A DNA stretch of 39,280 bases from an uncultured Pseudomonadota bacterium. GTDB lineage: Bacteria > Pseudomonadota > Alphaproteobacteria > RF32 > CAG-239. Made by a program: the position numbers and the translations under genes. Below the pieces are notes generated by a model, which ran no database searches, was not told the DNA's origin, and saw nothing but the letters and a program-made list of their open reading frames with translations. This document shows, one piece after another, positions 1-7,154 of the stretch (positions are counted from its first letter, which is position 1; each line of letters starts with the position of its first letter). The stretch covers positions 1 through 39,280 of the forward strand of contig CABUWG010000017.1 in assembly GCA_902495305.1 (NCBI GenBank). The letters are read 5' to 3'.

Positions 1-5
1 ACACT

Positions 6-1124
6 ATGCTACACATGAAACTAAACTCTGCGGTATCAGTCTTTGCTGTCGCCGCTGCTTTCTCGGTGCTCCTCCTGCCTTCCTCTGCCTTTGCCGGCGT
101 ATGTTTCCTACCCGACTGTTCTGATGAGGAGTTAGCCGGCGGCGGCGGAAACATGGATATGAATGAAGACACTGCCTTTTGTGAAAGCAAAGGCTTTACC
201 TACTATGCTTCTGGTAAATGCCCTCAGTATTATGCCGAGGTCGGTAAATGTAATCGTGACGACCATTATCTTAAATGCGATGCCAAAACATGGTGTCAGC
301 AAAACGGATATAACACCACAACTTGTTCCATTCCGCAATATGTTAATGAAGCTTGTCCGAGTTACGGTTCTTTGTATAAAGGTTGTAAAACCGACAATGA
401 CCGTGCCTGTAAAGAAACCGGTTATACCAAAACCTGTCCGTCAGGTCAGAAGCTCAAAAAGAACTCCGGACGATGCACTTATGATTCTTCTTATGGGACT
501 TGTTGTACGCCGTCAGGATGTCCGTCTTATACATCTTTGACCTCTTCGTCCTATGGCACAAACGGCACGGACGGCTGCGAGTACACCTGTTATTATACCT
601 GTAACATGAACTGCCCGTCGGGTACCTCAACGTCAAATCCCGGAGGATGCGGCGGTTCAACCCGTAACGGATGTAATACAAAGACTTGTTATTATCCGTA
701 TCAATCCTGTTGTACGCCGAGTTGTTCCGATACGACAAGTTCTTGTTCCTGCGGGTCTTACACTATATCCGATGGATGCGGCGGCACTTGCAGAAGATGT
801 GAATCCTGCTGTACATCTTCGTCGTCAAACTGGTGTTCCGTTCACTCAACCTGTCATGGCGATTGCTGCAAAGACGGAACAATAGATTCTTGTGACAGCA
901 GATGTGGCGGTTCTGGTTGTTCCTCCGGCGGGGGTAGCTCCGGCGGTGGAAGCTCAAGCGGATGCTCACATACTTATGAAGTATGGTATGCCTGTGATAA
1001 CGGAGAAAATATATACTTCCGCACCGCCTGCGCTGATACGGAAACCTGCACCCCAGAACGCCATATGTATGACTACGTATCTCAATGTAATGGTAATGGC
1101 TGGGTCTTTGATGTTGGATGCTAA
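6..1124 (+). CDS. Cys-rich secreted protein, unknown function
   Basis: I do not recognise the family. A hydrophobic N-terminal signal peptide ends near an AFA|G site, so the product is probably exported. The mature part holds about 46 cysteines, with recurring units of the form C-x3-GY-x3-TC, CPSG and CC-TPS, and tyrosine/serine/glycine-rich spacers. A GGGSSGGGSSSG-type linker near residues 305-318 separates the Cys repeats from a C-terminal domain of about 50 residues that has six more cysteines. This suggests a disulfide-stabilised surface or extracellular protein. The start may be position 6 or, more likely, the ATG at 15 (MKLNSAV...), which gives a normal signal peptide; the window edge hides the promoter and RBS. 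It faces the flagellar operon convergently. Adhesin-like or structural roles are possible, but the sequence does not show which. Confidence 0.75.
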   Translation: MLHMKLNSAVSVFAVAAAFSVLLLPSSAFAGVCFLPDCSDEELAGGGGNMDMNEDTAFCESKGFTYYASGKCPQYYAEVGKCNRDDHYLKCDAKTWCQQNGYNTTTCSIPQYVNEACPSYGSLYKGCKTDNDRACKETGYTKTCPSGQKLKKNSGRCTYDSSYGTCCTPSGCPSYTSLTSSSYGTNGTDGCEYTCYYTCNMNCPSGTSTSNPGGCGGSTRNGCNTKTCYYPYQSCCTPSCSDTTSSCSCGSYTISDGCGGTCRRCESCCTSSSSNWCSVHSTCHGDCCKDGTIDSCDSRCGGSGCSSGGGSSGGGSSSGCSHTYEVWYACDNGENIYFRTACADTETCTPERHMYDYVSQCNGNGWVFDVGC

Positions 1125-1149
1125 CATATAATAATTACAGAATTACGCC

Positions 1150-1260
1150 CACAAAAAAGAAAAATGTTTTAAGGAATATGCTACGCCGAAAGTTTTGAGC
1201 GACGTGTACAAAGAGGTACACGAGCGAAAAAGTTTCAAAAATACCCACCCCATTCAGGGT
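1150..1260. repeat. Imperfect palindrome, possible distant member of the repeat family
   Basis: Between the Cys-rich gene and fliE, the stretch around 1187-1238 folds back on itself. Arms of about 21 bases (GAAAGTTTTGAGCGA... against GAAACTTTTTCGCT...) flank a GTGTAC-AAAGAG-GTACAC centre, with weaker pairing continuing outward. The centre resembles the GTGTAC-ACAGAA-GTACAT centre of the palindromes at 4307 and 24371. No ORF in it looks real. Confidence 0.5.
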
Positions 1261-1265
1261 ACAAT

Positions 1266-1388
1266 AAAACCGCGATATGTGAGTCAGATAATAAGAAAAA
1301 AGAATTTTAGCGACAGGAGTGTATAGTAACATACATGACTTAGCTAAAATTCTTTTTTCTGTATTAGGTGACCACAGAGCGCGGTTTT
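1266..1388. repeat. Long imperfect palindrome overlapping the fliE stop codon
   Basis: The outer ends are AAAACCGCG and CGCGGTTTT. An inner perfect 18-bp arm (AGAAAAAAGAATTTTAGC and its complement) surrounds a loop with a GTGTATAGTAACATACAT core. Total length is about 123 bp, close to the 128-129 bp of the palindromes at 4307 and 24371, and its right half carries a similar ATTAGGnnACnnC tract. The sequence is diverged, so family membership is inferred from architecture. The right tip contains the TAA of fliE (minus strand). It could also act as a convergent terminator for the Cys-rich gene and fliE. Confidence 0.7.
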
Positions 1389-1698
1389 AAATTGGCATTT
1401 GCATAATAGTCTGATAAGCCTTAATAGCAGTATCCCTCACGGCAACGACTGTCTCCAGCGCCGTCTCGGCATTGGCAACGGCCAAAACCACATCTTGAAT
1501 ATCAGCCTTGCCCTGTATGCCCTGAATTGTCATCTTTTCACTTTGCTGAGAAAGCTCAACCGCATTATCAATGGAGTCTTTAACCATTGCCCCAAAATCG
1601 GAATTTTGAACTTTCTTTGCCTCGGTAACCGGCATCTGCGCACCGATTCGCCCTAAAGCCTGCTGATAAGCATTCAAAGCACTGGAAATACTGGTCAT
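1387..1698 (-). CDS. fliE: Flagellar hook-basal body protein FliE
   Basis: FliE is the MS ring-rod junction protein of the flagellar basal body, exported by the flagellar type III apparatus. The 103-aa product has the usual FliE length and ends in the conserved amphipathic helix with an ETVVAVRDTAIKAYQTIM-type core. The ATG at 1698 is preferred over the upstream TTG because an AAAGGGGA ribosome site lies about nine bases before it. It is the third gene of flgB-flgC-fliE, with 20 bases between the flgC stop and this start. The operon ends here: fliQ, which often follows in alphaproteobacteria, is absent, and a palindrome forms the 3' boundary and overlaps the stop codon. Confidence 0.93.
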   Translation of the reverse strand: MTSISSALNAYQQALGRIGAQMPVTEAKKVQNSDFGAMVKDSIDNAVELSQQSEKMTIQGIQGKADIQDVVLAVANAETALETVVAVRDTAIKAYQTIMQMPI

Positions 1699-1718
1699 CT
1701 TGTTCAATCCCCTTTAGT

Positions 1719-2132
1719 CTACTTTAACAAATCTAAAACGCTGGCACTCATTTCCCGCGCCGTTTTCATCACATTCATATTGGCCTCATACGTCCGCTGG
1801 GCTTCTTTCATATCCATCATCTCAATCAGCGGATTCACATTCGGCATGGAAACATACCCCTGAGCATCGGCCCCCGGATGGTTAGGCGCATATTTTTTCT
1901 CAAATTCCGACTGGTCTTTAACAACCTTGTCAACCTTCACCAACTGCGCTCCGGTTGCCTGATCGACATAATTCTTAAAAGTTACGACCTGACGACGGTA
2001 CGGAGCTTCTCCCGGCGCACCGGCAATAGAGTCGGCATTTGCCATGTTCTCGGAAATAATCCGCAGACGCTCTGCCTGAGCTTTCATTCCTGATACGGCA
2101 ATATCTGCACTGACAATCAAATTATTGGCCAT
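1719..2132 (-). CDS. flgC: Flagellar proximal rod protein FlgC
   Basis: FlgC forms part of the proximal rod of the flagellar basal body. The 137-aa protein has the family N-terminus (SADIAVSGMKAQAERLRIIS-ENMANADS) and the C-terminal rod motif with MPNVNPLIEMMDMKEAQRTYEAN, the paired helices that assemble the rod. Length is normal. The start follows an AAGAGGATG ribosome site. It lies 14 bases after flgB and 20 bases before fliE, so the three rod genes are almost certainly co-transcribed. Confidence 0.96.
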   Translation of the reverse strand: MANNLIVSADIAVSGMKAQAERLRIISENMANADSIAGAPGEAPYRRQVVTFKNYVDQATGAQLVKVDKVVKDQSEFEKKYAPNHPGADAQGYVSMPNVNPLIEMMDMKEAQRTYEANMNVMKTAREMSASVLDLLK

Positions 2133-2146
2133 CCGGTATCATCCTC

Positions 2147-2548
2147 TTAAGAACTAATTTTGGTTACTGCGGTTTTGAGCATGTTTTTATAAGAGTTATA
2201 CAAGGCCAGCACCCGTCCGTATTCGCCTTTATCCTTGCTGATTTCATTAAGCTGGTCTTCCAAAACCACGCCGTTGCCGTCTATCGTCAGCGGCTGTGTG
2301 GGTTTGGGCGTATAAATCCGGCCGGCAAGAGAACTGCCGCCTCGTCCGGTAAAGTGCTTTTCATTGGTAACACTCATTTGCAGGGTAGAATTAAGTTCAT
2401 CGGGAAAGCTCGGCTTTTTCAAATCCTGCGCCAGATACCCCGGCGTGTTGGCATTAGCCACGTTTCCGGCCAGAATCTTCTGACGCTCGGTCAGATACTT
2501 CATGTCCTGATTCGCCAAAGAAAAAACTGTCAGATTATTCAAATCCAT
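2147..2548 (-). CDS. flgB: Flagellar proximal rod protein FlgB
   Basis: FlgB is a proximal rod component of the flagellar basal body. The protein from ATG 2548 has 133 aa, the normal size, and carries the ERQKILAGNVANANTPGYLA motif typical of FlgB and rod proteins. A longer open frame extends upstream to 2722, but that extension is Cys/Trp-rich and unlike the family. A TTTTGGGGAGAAT ribosome site sits directly before 2548, which decides the start. It is the first gene of flgB-flgC-fliE. The 133 bases up to the divergent gene at 2682 must contain both promoters. Confidence 0.94.
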   Translation of the reverse strand: MDLNNLTVFSLANQDMKYLTERQKILAGNVANANTPGYLAQDLKKPSFPDELNSTLQMSVTNEKHFTGRGGSSLAGRIYTPKPTQPLTIDGNGVVLEDQLNEISKDKGEYGRVLALYNSYKNMLKTAVTKISS

Positions 2549-2681
2549 AAAACGATTCTCCCCAAAACGGTTATGTTCCCTCATAACCTCCAACATGCAA
2601 GTTTTGTGCCGTTTATAAAGCTCTTGCCAAACCATTCCCCAATGATTACAATAACAAAAAAACAACACAAGGAAAGCTTCC

Positions 2682-2999
2682 ATGTCTGAACAAGATAATA
2701 AACCAAAAAATATATCAGACAATCATGACTTGGATTTGTCCACAGATTATGCCGTTGCCCTCGGCTATGACCAGAACAGGCATAATGCACCGGTCGTACT
2801 GGCCAAAGGGCAAGGACAGATTGCGCAAAAGATTATTCAAATTGCCATAGACCAAGGCATTGAAATCCGACAGGACGCCGATTTATTGCAAATTCTCAAA
2901 GCAGTAGACATTGACGAAGAGATTCCGGTTGAAGCTTTTGCCGCCGTTGCCGAAATTATTTCTTATATCTATCAGAAAAACAGCCAGCAGACTGAATAG
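2682..2999 (+). CDS. FlhB C-terminal-domain-like protein (EscU/YscU/HrcU family)
   Basis: This 105-aa protein matches only the cytoplasmic C-terminal domain of FlhB, the substrate-specificity switch of the flagellar export gate. It has DYAVALGYD (residues 22-30), APVVLAKGQGQIAQKI (36-51), and IDEEIPVEAFAAVAEIISYIY near the end. There are no membrane segments. The NPTH autocleavage motif expected just before YAVAL is replaced by LSTDY, so self-cleavage is not expected. Stand-alone proteins of this kind occur beside flagellar loci in other bacteria. It is divergent from flgB, with an AAGGAAAG ribosome site, and ends two bases from the convergent rsmB. A regulatory or decoy role at the export gate is inference. 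Confidence 0.85.
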   Translation: MSEQDNKPKNISDNHDLDLSTDYAVALGYDQNRHNAPVVLAKGQGQIAQKIIQIAIDQGIEIRQDADLLQILKAVDIDEEIPVEAFAAVAEIISYIYQKNSQQTE

Positions 3000-3001
3000 C
3001 C

Positions 3002-4225
3002 TTATTTTTTCCGCAGAATAGTCAGAAAAAATCCGTCCGTTCCAGTTGTCAGCGGCGACAAACGCAAATGCCACTCATCCCGGCAGGGATACGGACGGTC
3101 AATTTTGCGTTCCCACACTTCCCGCAGGTTAACCTGTTCCATATCCGGCTTGTTTTTAAGAAAAGCGGCAATAATATCCTCATTTTCTTCGCGCAAAACC
3201 GAACAGGTAATATAAACAATCCACCCACCGGATTTGACCTTCGGATAAGCCGTTTCCAAAATTTCTTTCTGAGCATAATTAAGCTTTTGCACAGCCTCCG
3301 GCGTTAAACGAAACTTGGCATCGGGCGAGCGCCGCCAAACGCCGGTTCCCGAACAGGGAGCATCAATAATAAAACGGTCAAAATCGCGATCGCTGTCTGC
3401 CACCAGATCTGTCAACTCAATATTTTTAATACCCAGCCGCTGCATACGCGGCTTGATCGCCTCCAGACGCTTGGCCGAAATATCATGCGCCAGAATATGC
3501 CCCTGATTATTCAACAGATAAGCAATAGCCAGACTTTTCCCTCCGGCACCGCAGCAATAGTCAATGACTTTGTGCGCCGGCCGGACATCACACAAAATCG
3601 CTGCCAACTGCGAAGCCTCGTCCTGAACCTCAATCTCACCGTTTTGATAAGCCATGCAATTGCCAAGGCTGATACGGTCTTCTGAACGCAGGCCGATTGG
3701 AGAATAAAGCGTCGGCACCATGGCGTATCCTTCTTTTTTCAGACCGTCAATCACGGCTTCGCGGTTTTTGACATTAATCCGAAAATCCGCCGCCGCCGGT
3801 TTATTCAAAGATTTTAACAATGCCATATCTTTGATTTTGGCAAACAGCCATTGCGGACACTCCGCTTCAACATAATCGGGATAAGGATCTTCATTTTCCG
3901 CGGATAACAATTTTTTTTCATCATCAGTCAAAGCAGACGGCGCGTATTGCCCGCTGCCAAAAATATCTTCAGGATTGTCTGATGTATAATGCTTGAGATA
4001 CAGCAACACAATTTTGCGGGGCTCATCAGCACCGGCATCAAAAGAAAGCTTCATCCGGTTGCGAATAATGTTCCATACGGTTTCGGCAATAAAGCGCCGG
4101 TCTTTGGAACCGATGTATTTGCGTGCCCGCATATAATCATTGATAAGGTTATCCGCCGGAATATCAGAATTCCAGACAGCCTCAATTAAGTCCAATACCG
4201 CCTGATAACGCGCCCCTGTCTGCAT
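3002..4225 (-). CDS. rsmB: RsmB/NOP family 16S rRNA (cytosine-C5) methyltransferase
   Basis: SAM-dependent m5C methyltransferase acting on rRNA in the cytoplasm. The 407 aa comprise an N-terminal NusB-like helical region (about 1-80) and a Rossmann methyltransferase domain. DYCCGAGGKS (222-231) is the SAM loop, DAPCSGTG (288-295) is motif IV with Cys291, and TCSVLREENE (340-349) is motif VI with the expected catalytic Cys341. The two cysteines are the family signature. The ATG at 4225 follows GAGGA. Specificity within the RsmB/RsmF family (C967 or another position) cannot be settled from sequence alone. It is minus strand, downstream of rlmE, with a palindrome in the gap. Confidence 0.9.
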   Translation of the reverse strand: MQTGARYQAVLDLIEAVWNSDIPADNLINDYMRARKYIGSKDRRFIAETVWNIIRNRMKLSFDAGADEPRKIVLLYLKHYTSDNPEDIFGSGQYAPSALTDDEKKLLSAENEDPYPDYVEAECPQWLFAKIKDMALLKSLNKPAAADFRINVKNREAVIDGLKKEGYAMVPTLYSPIGLRSEDRISLGNCMAYQNGEIEVQDEASQLAAILCDVRPAHKVIDYCCGAGGKSLAIAYLLNNQGHILAHDISAKRLEAIKPRMQRLGIKNIELTDLVADSDRDFDRFIIDAPCSGTGVWRRSPDAKFRLTPEAVQKLNYAQKEILETAYPKVKSGGWIVYITCSVLREENEDIIAAFLKNKPDMEQVNLREVWERKIDRPYPCRDEWHLRLSPLTTGTDGFFLTILRKK

Positions 4226-4276
4226 TAGTCAATGTCCTCTATATTTATTTCCAACATGAACCTTTCTCCAACCCGC

Positions 4277-4294
4277 AAAATCTGTATTAGATTT
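4277..4294. repeat. Short AAATCT hairpin module beside palindrome copy 1
   Basis: AAATCT-GTATT-AGATTT forms a small stem-loop. The same 20-base tract (AAAATCTGTATTAGATTTCC) recurs at 24502-24521. Here it lies left of the large palindrome; at the other locus it lies right of it. This suggests that a full-length element has the module at both ends, or that the two copies are differently trimmed. Confidence 0.75.
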
Positions 4295-4306
4295 CCACAC
4301 CACTTT

Positions 4307-4434
4307 GGTAAAATGCAGAGAACGAGATGAATAATGTGATTTTAACGATAAAAAAAATTTTAGTGTACACAGAAGTACATAAATTTTTTTATTCGGAAAA
4401 AATCGCATTAGGCACTCGTTATATGCGTTTTACC
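4307..4434. repeat. 128-bp palindromic repeat element, copy 1
   Basis: The element begins GGTAAAATGCAG and ends GCGTTTTACC. The two arms of about 60 bp are roughly 80% complementary around a GTGTAC-ACAGAA-GTACAT centre. A second copy at 24371-24499 matches it at about 95% of positions. The right arm contains the last eight codons and the TAA of rlmE, so the element has either inserted into or been captured by the end of that gene. There is no protein-coding capacity, and the size and structure suggest a non-autonomous palindromic or REP/MITE-like repeat. Confidence 0.9.
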
Positions 4435-5118
4435 CCGATAGCCGATGGCAACCAAATAAGTCTCTGGCGAAGCCTTGCGGCTGGCATCAGGTTTGTAGTG
4501 CCCGACCTTCTTAAAATTGCGCTTGACGTCTGCCAAAAGTTCTCCTTCCGCACCGCCCTGAAATACTTTGGCAATAAAAATGCCGCCTTCCGCCAAAACT
4601 TCTTTGGCAAAATCATAAGCCAGCTCGACCAGATGAATGGTCCGCAGATGGTCTGTCTGCTGATGTCCGGTCGTATTGGCCGCCATATCGCTCATCACAA
4701 TGTCAGCCTCGCCTCGCAACAGTGATTTTAATTTATTCGCCGCATCAGGCTCGGTAAAATCCTGTTGTATCAGCGTTGCACCGGCAACCGGCTCAGTTTC
4801 CAGAATATCCAGCCCGACCACCTGTCCGGCACCTTTGTTGCGCATGACCGCAACCTGTGTCCAACCACCGGGAGCACAGCCCAAATCAACGATTCGTTTG
4901 CCTTTGCCCAAAAACTTGTATTTCTCATCCAGCTGAATAAGCTTAAACGCAGCCCGTGAACGATAGCCCAAACGTTTGGACTCCGCGACATACGGATCAT
5001 TCAATTGTCTTTCCAGCCACTGATTGGAAGATTTTTTGCGATACTTGGCTGTTTTAACATGAACAGTCACGGCTCTTCGGCCGGACACGGCTTTGGCAGA
5101 TTTGGTCAGTTTTGTCAT
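4408..5118 (-). CDS. rlmE: 23S rRNA (uridine-2'-O-)-methyltransferase RlmE (FtsJ/RrmJ)
   Basis: RlmE methylates the 2'-O of a uridine in the 23S rRNA A-loop. The 236-aa protein has IVDLGCAPGGWTQ (76-88, SAM binding) and the catalytic tetrad K59, D144 (SDMA), K184 (FIAKVF) and E219 (SPETYLVAIGY). A basic N-terminal extension of about 35 residues before QWLERQLNDPY is normal in alphaproteobacteria. The start overlaps the end of the upstream Ppx/GppA gene by 65 bp. The last residues after GYRG (KTHITSA) and the stop codon are encoded by the right arm of the palindromic repeat, so the native C-terminus may have been altered. Both are minus strand and probably co-transcribed. Confidence 0.95.
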   Translation of the reverse strand: MTKLTKSAKAVSGRRAVTVHVKTAKYRKKSSNQWLERQLNDPYVAESKRLGYRSRAAFKLIQLDEKYKFLGKGKRIVDLGCAPGGWTQVAVMRNKGAGQVVGLDILETEPVAGATLIQQDFTEPDAANKLKSLLRGEADIVMSDMAANTTGHQQTDHLRTIHLVELAYDFAKEVLAEGGIFIAKVFQGGAEGELLADVKRNFKKVGHYKPDASRKASPETYLVAIGYRGKTHITSA

Positions 5119-6049
5119 TATTTATCAACTCTTTAATGATTCCGTCTTTGGCGCTTTTCAAAGACGCCGTAATTTCTTTTGCCCCAAGGCGATCATAGAT
5201 TGTCTTAAAGATAACACACGCCGGCGCAAAAATAAAGGAGCGTTTTTCGCCAATGTACTTATTACCGGCCATTTCTTCCCGCGTCAAGCTCAAAACTTTG
5301 CTGATGGCTTTGTCTGCCTCGCCGGACGTAAAGACCACGCCGTCCGCCGCCTCACGGTCATATTTGCCGAAATTCCGAATCATCGAAGCCAGACGCAGAG
5401 GCGTACTCGAAGTTGCCACAAAGCAGACATCGCCTTTATAATTATCCAGCTTGGAGGCGCTGATAAAATCATCGGCATATTTCACAATTTCTTCATGCAG
5501 CTTCTGAGCATTGGCCGGAACATAAGACGAGAGGTTAAACTTCTCACCGGAATTCCTGGCACCCCACGGAATGGACACCGTATGCAGAATATGCGGGGTA
5601 TCGCTGTTTGTCGCCAGCGTAATTTCGGTCGAACCGCCGCCCAAATCATAAACAACCATATATTTGGCCGGATTGTCTTTTACATTGTCCCTTGCCCCGA
5701 TCAAGTTTAACCGCGCCTCTTCCGCACCGTCAATAACCTCAAGGCTGATACGTGTTTCATCAAACACCTGTTTTACAAAATCCTTGCCGTTTTCCGCATC
5801 GCGGCAGGCTGCCGTGGCAATTGCGCGATAGGCCTTCACGTCATGCTTGTCCATCTCTTGCTTAAAAGCAAAAAAACAGGCCAAAGCCCGTTCGGCCGCT
5901 TCCGGCGTAATCCGGTTTTGCGCTGACATTCCTTCTCCGAGTTTGGTGGCAACGGCATCGTTATAAAGATACCGGCCTTTATCATCGGCAATCAACAGCC
6001 GGCAGGAGTTTGTTCCCAAATCAATTGCGGCAAAACACTTATTTTTCAT
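5054..6049 (-). CDS. Diverged Ppx/GppA-family phosphatase paralogue
   Basis: ASKHA-fold protein of the exopolyphosphatase/guanosine pentaphosphate phosphatase family, 331 aa from ATG 6049 (AAAGGGGG about ten bases upstream). It keeps the two phosphate loops (AAIDLGTNSCRLLIA near the N-terminus, VVYDLGGGSTEI near residue 140) and the catalytic-Glu region AEEARLNLIG. It departs from the family at two conserved sites: the usual GTSGT is ATSSTP, and the usual DRGxREG is SAKDG. Its start overlaps the end of the upstream paralogue by 11 bp (AATGAAAAATAA), indicating translational coupling. It may be a duplicate with altered substrate or a regulatory partner. Its 3' end overlaps rlmE. Confidence 0.88.
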   Translation of the reverse strand: MKNKCFAAIDLGTNSCRLLIADDKGRYLYNDAVATKLGEGMSAQNRITPEAAERALACFFAFKQEMDKHDVKAYRAIATAACRDAENGKDFVKQVFDETRISLEVIDGAEEARLNLIGARDNVKDNPAKYMVVYDLGGGSTEITLATNSDTPHILHTVSIPWGARNSGEKFNLSSYVPANAQKLHEEIVKYADDFISASKLDNYKGDVCFVATSSTPLRLASMIRNFGKYDREAADGVVFTSGEADKAISKVLSLTREEMAGNKYIGEKRSFIFAPACVIFKTIYDRLGAKEITASLKSAKDGIIKELINNDKTDQICQSRVRPKSRDCSC

Positions 6050-7127
6050 TTCTGTTTTTCCCCCTTTTGTAAGGATGGCGAAAACGGCGCTTTCTTCCGC
6101 CTCTGAAATTTTTGGCATTATGCATCAGGTCTAACAAAATGCCTTCCCTGATTCCGCGGTCGGCAACCGTCACCTCGGCAATCGGCCAGAAAGAGCAAAT
6201 AGCCTCAATAATCGCACAGCCGGCAATAGTTAAATCAGCCTTTTGCACGCCGATACACGGATGTTTGCGGCGCCCGTCATCCCCCATGTTTTTAATTTTG
6301 CTGATCACCCGGTCAATATCGGACTTCAAAATAGAAATCCCGTCCACGGCCGAACGGTTGTAGCGTGACAAATTCAAATGCACGGCTCCGATAACCGTCA
6401 CCGTTCCCGAGGTTCCGATCACCTGAATCTCCTGATTGCGGACAGCCTCCGAAATATTGTACTTATCGTCAAATTCTTTTAAGATTTTATGCGTCCGCTC
6501 GATGATGGTATCATAAGCCAGCTTGGTCATATCCTGAGCCGGAAAAGCCTCCGATACGGTGACCACGCCATAAGGCAGGGAAACAAATCCCTCAATAAAA
6601 GTATTGCCGCTGTTGGTAACTCTGGCCAGCGAAATTTCGGTTGAACCGCCGCCTATGTCAAAAACCAAAGCCCGCTTGATATGCCTGTTCAAAAGCGGAA
6701 TACAGCCGACAACGGCAAGACGGGACTCTTCCTTGGAAGAAATGATCTCAATATTCAAACCGGTCTCACGCTTGACGGCTTCAAGAAATTCGCCGCAATT
6801 TTTAGCCCGCCGGCAAGCCGCCGTCGCCACATAGCGCGAAGCCACAATCGGTGCATATTCTTCCAGCACGCCGGCGCAAACCTTTAAAGCGCCGATTGTC
6901 CGCTTGATTGCCGGACGTGAAAGTTCATTATCGTTAATAATGCCTTCGCCCAGACGGGTAATTTTAGAAAAAGTTTCTACGATTCGGAAAGATGTCGGAG
7001 TCGGAGAGGCAATGACCAAACGGCACGAATTCGTCCCCAAATCAATTGCGGCATAATTAGCGCCGCCCTGACTGTTTTTTTTCTCTGGTTCTGTATTTCG
7101 ACTATTTTGTTTTTGCCATTTCTGCAT
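6039..7127 (-). CDS. Ppx/GppA phosphatase (exopolyphosphatase / pppGpp phosphatase)
   Basis: The product of 362 aa hydrolyses polyphosphate or pppGpp in this family; the sequence does not say which. It has YAAIDLGTNSCRLVIA (25-40), the ATAACRRAKN helix, the KEESRLAVVG catalytic-Glu region, VFDIGGGSTEISLA, IGTSGTVTVIG and VADRGIREGILL, so all family motifs are intact, unlike the tandem paralogue downstream. The C-terminus is very basic (RGGRKRRFRHPYKRGKNR). The ribosome site is weak (AAAAAAGA before ATG). It starts 27 bases after the ccrM stop. A Ppx/GppA gene just before rlmE is a common alphaproteobacterial arrangement; here it is doubled. Confidence 0.92.
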   Translation of the reverse strand: MQKWQKQNSRNTEPEKKNSQGGANYAAIDLGTNSCRLVIASPTPTSFRIVETFSKITRLGEGIINDNELSRPAIKRTIGALKVCAGVLEEYAPIVASRYVATAACRRAKNCGEFLEAVKRETGLNIEIISSKEESRLAVVGCIPLLNRHIKRALVFDIGGGSTEISLARVTNSGNTFIEGFVSLPYGVVTVSEAFPAQDMTKLAYDTIIERTHKILKEFDDKYNISEAVRNQEIQVIGTSGTVTVIGAVHLNLSRYNRSAVDGISILKSDIDRVISKIKNMGDDGRRKHPCIGVQKADLTIAGCAIIEAICSFWPIAEVTVADRGIREGILLDLMHNAKNFRGGRKRRFRHPYKRGKNRNEK

Positions 7128-7154
7128 TCTTTTTTTTCAATTCAAACAAGAAAC

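Noticed and set aside
2549..2722. N-terminal extension of flgB to 2722
   Set aside because: The extension is Cys/Trp-rich and unlike FlgB, overlaps the divergent gene, and a GGGGAG site marks ATG 2548.
5093..5710. 205-codon plus-strand frame opposite the Ppx/GppA paralogue
   Set aside because: It is antisense to a clearly conserved gene, with no RBS or recognisable motif.
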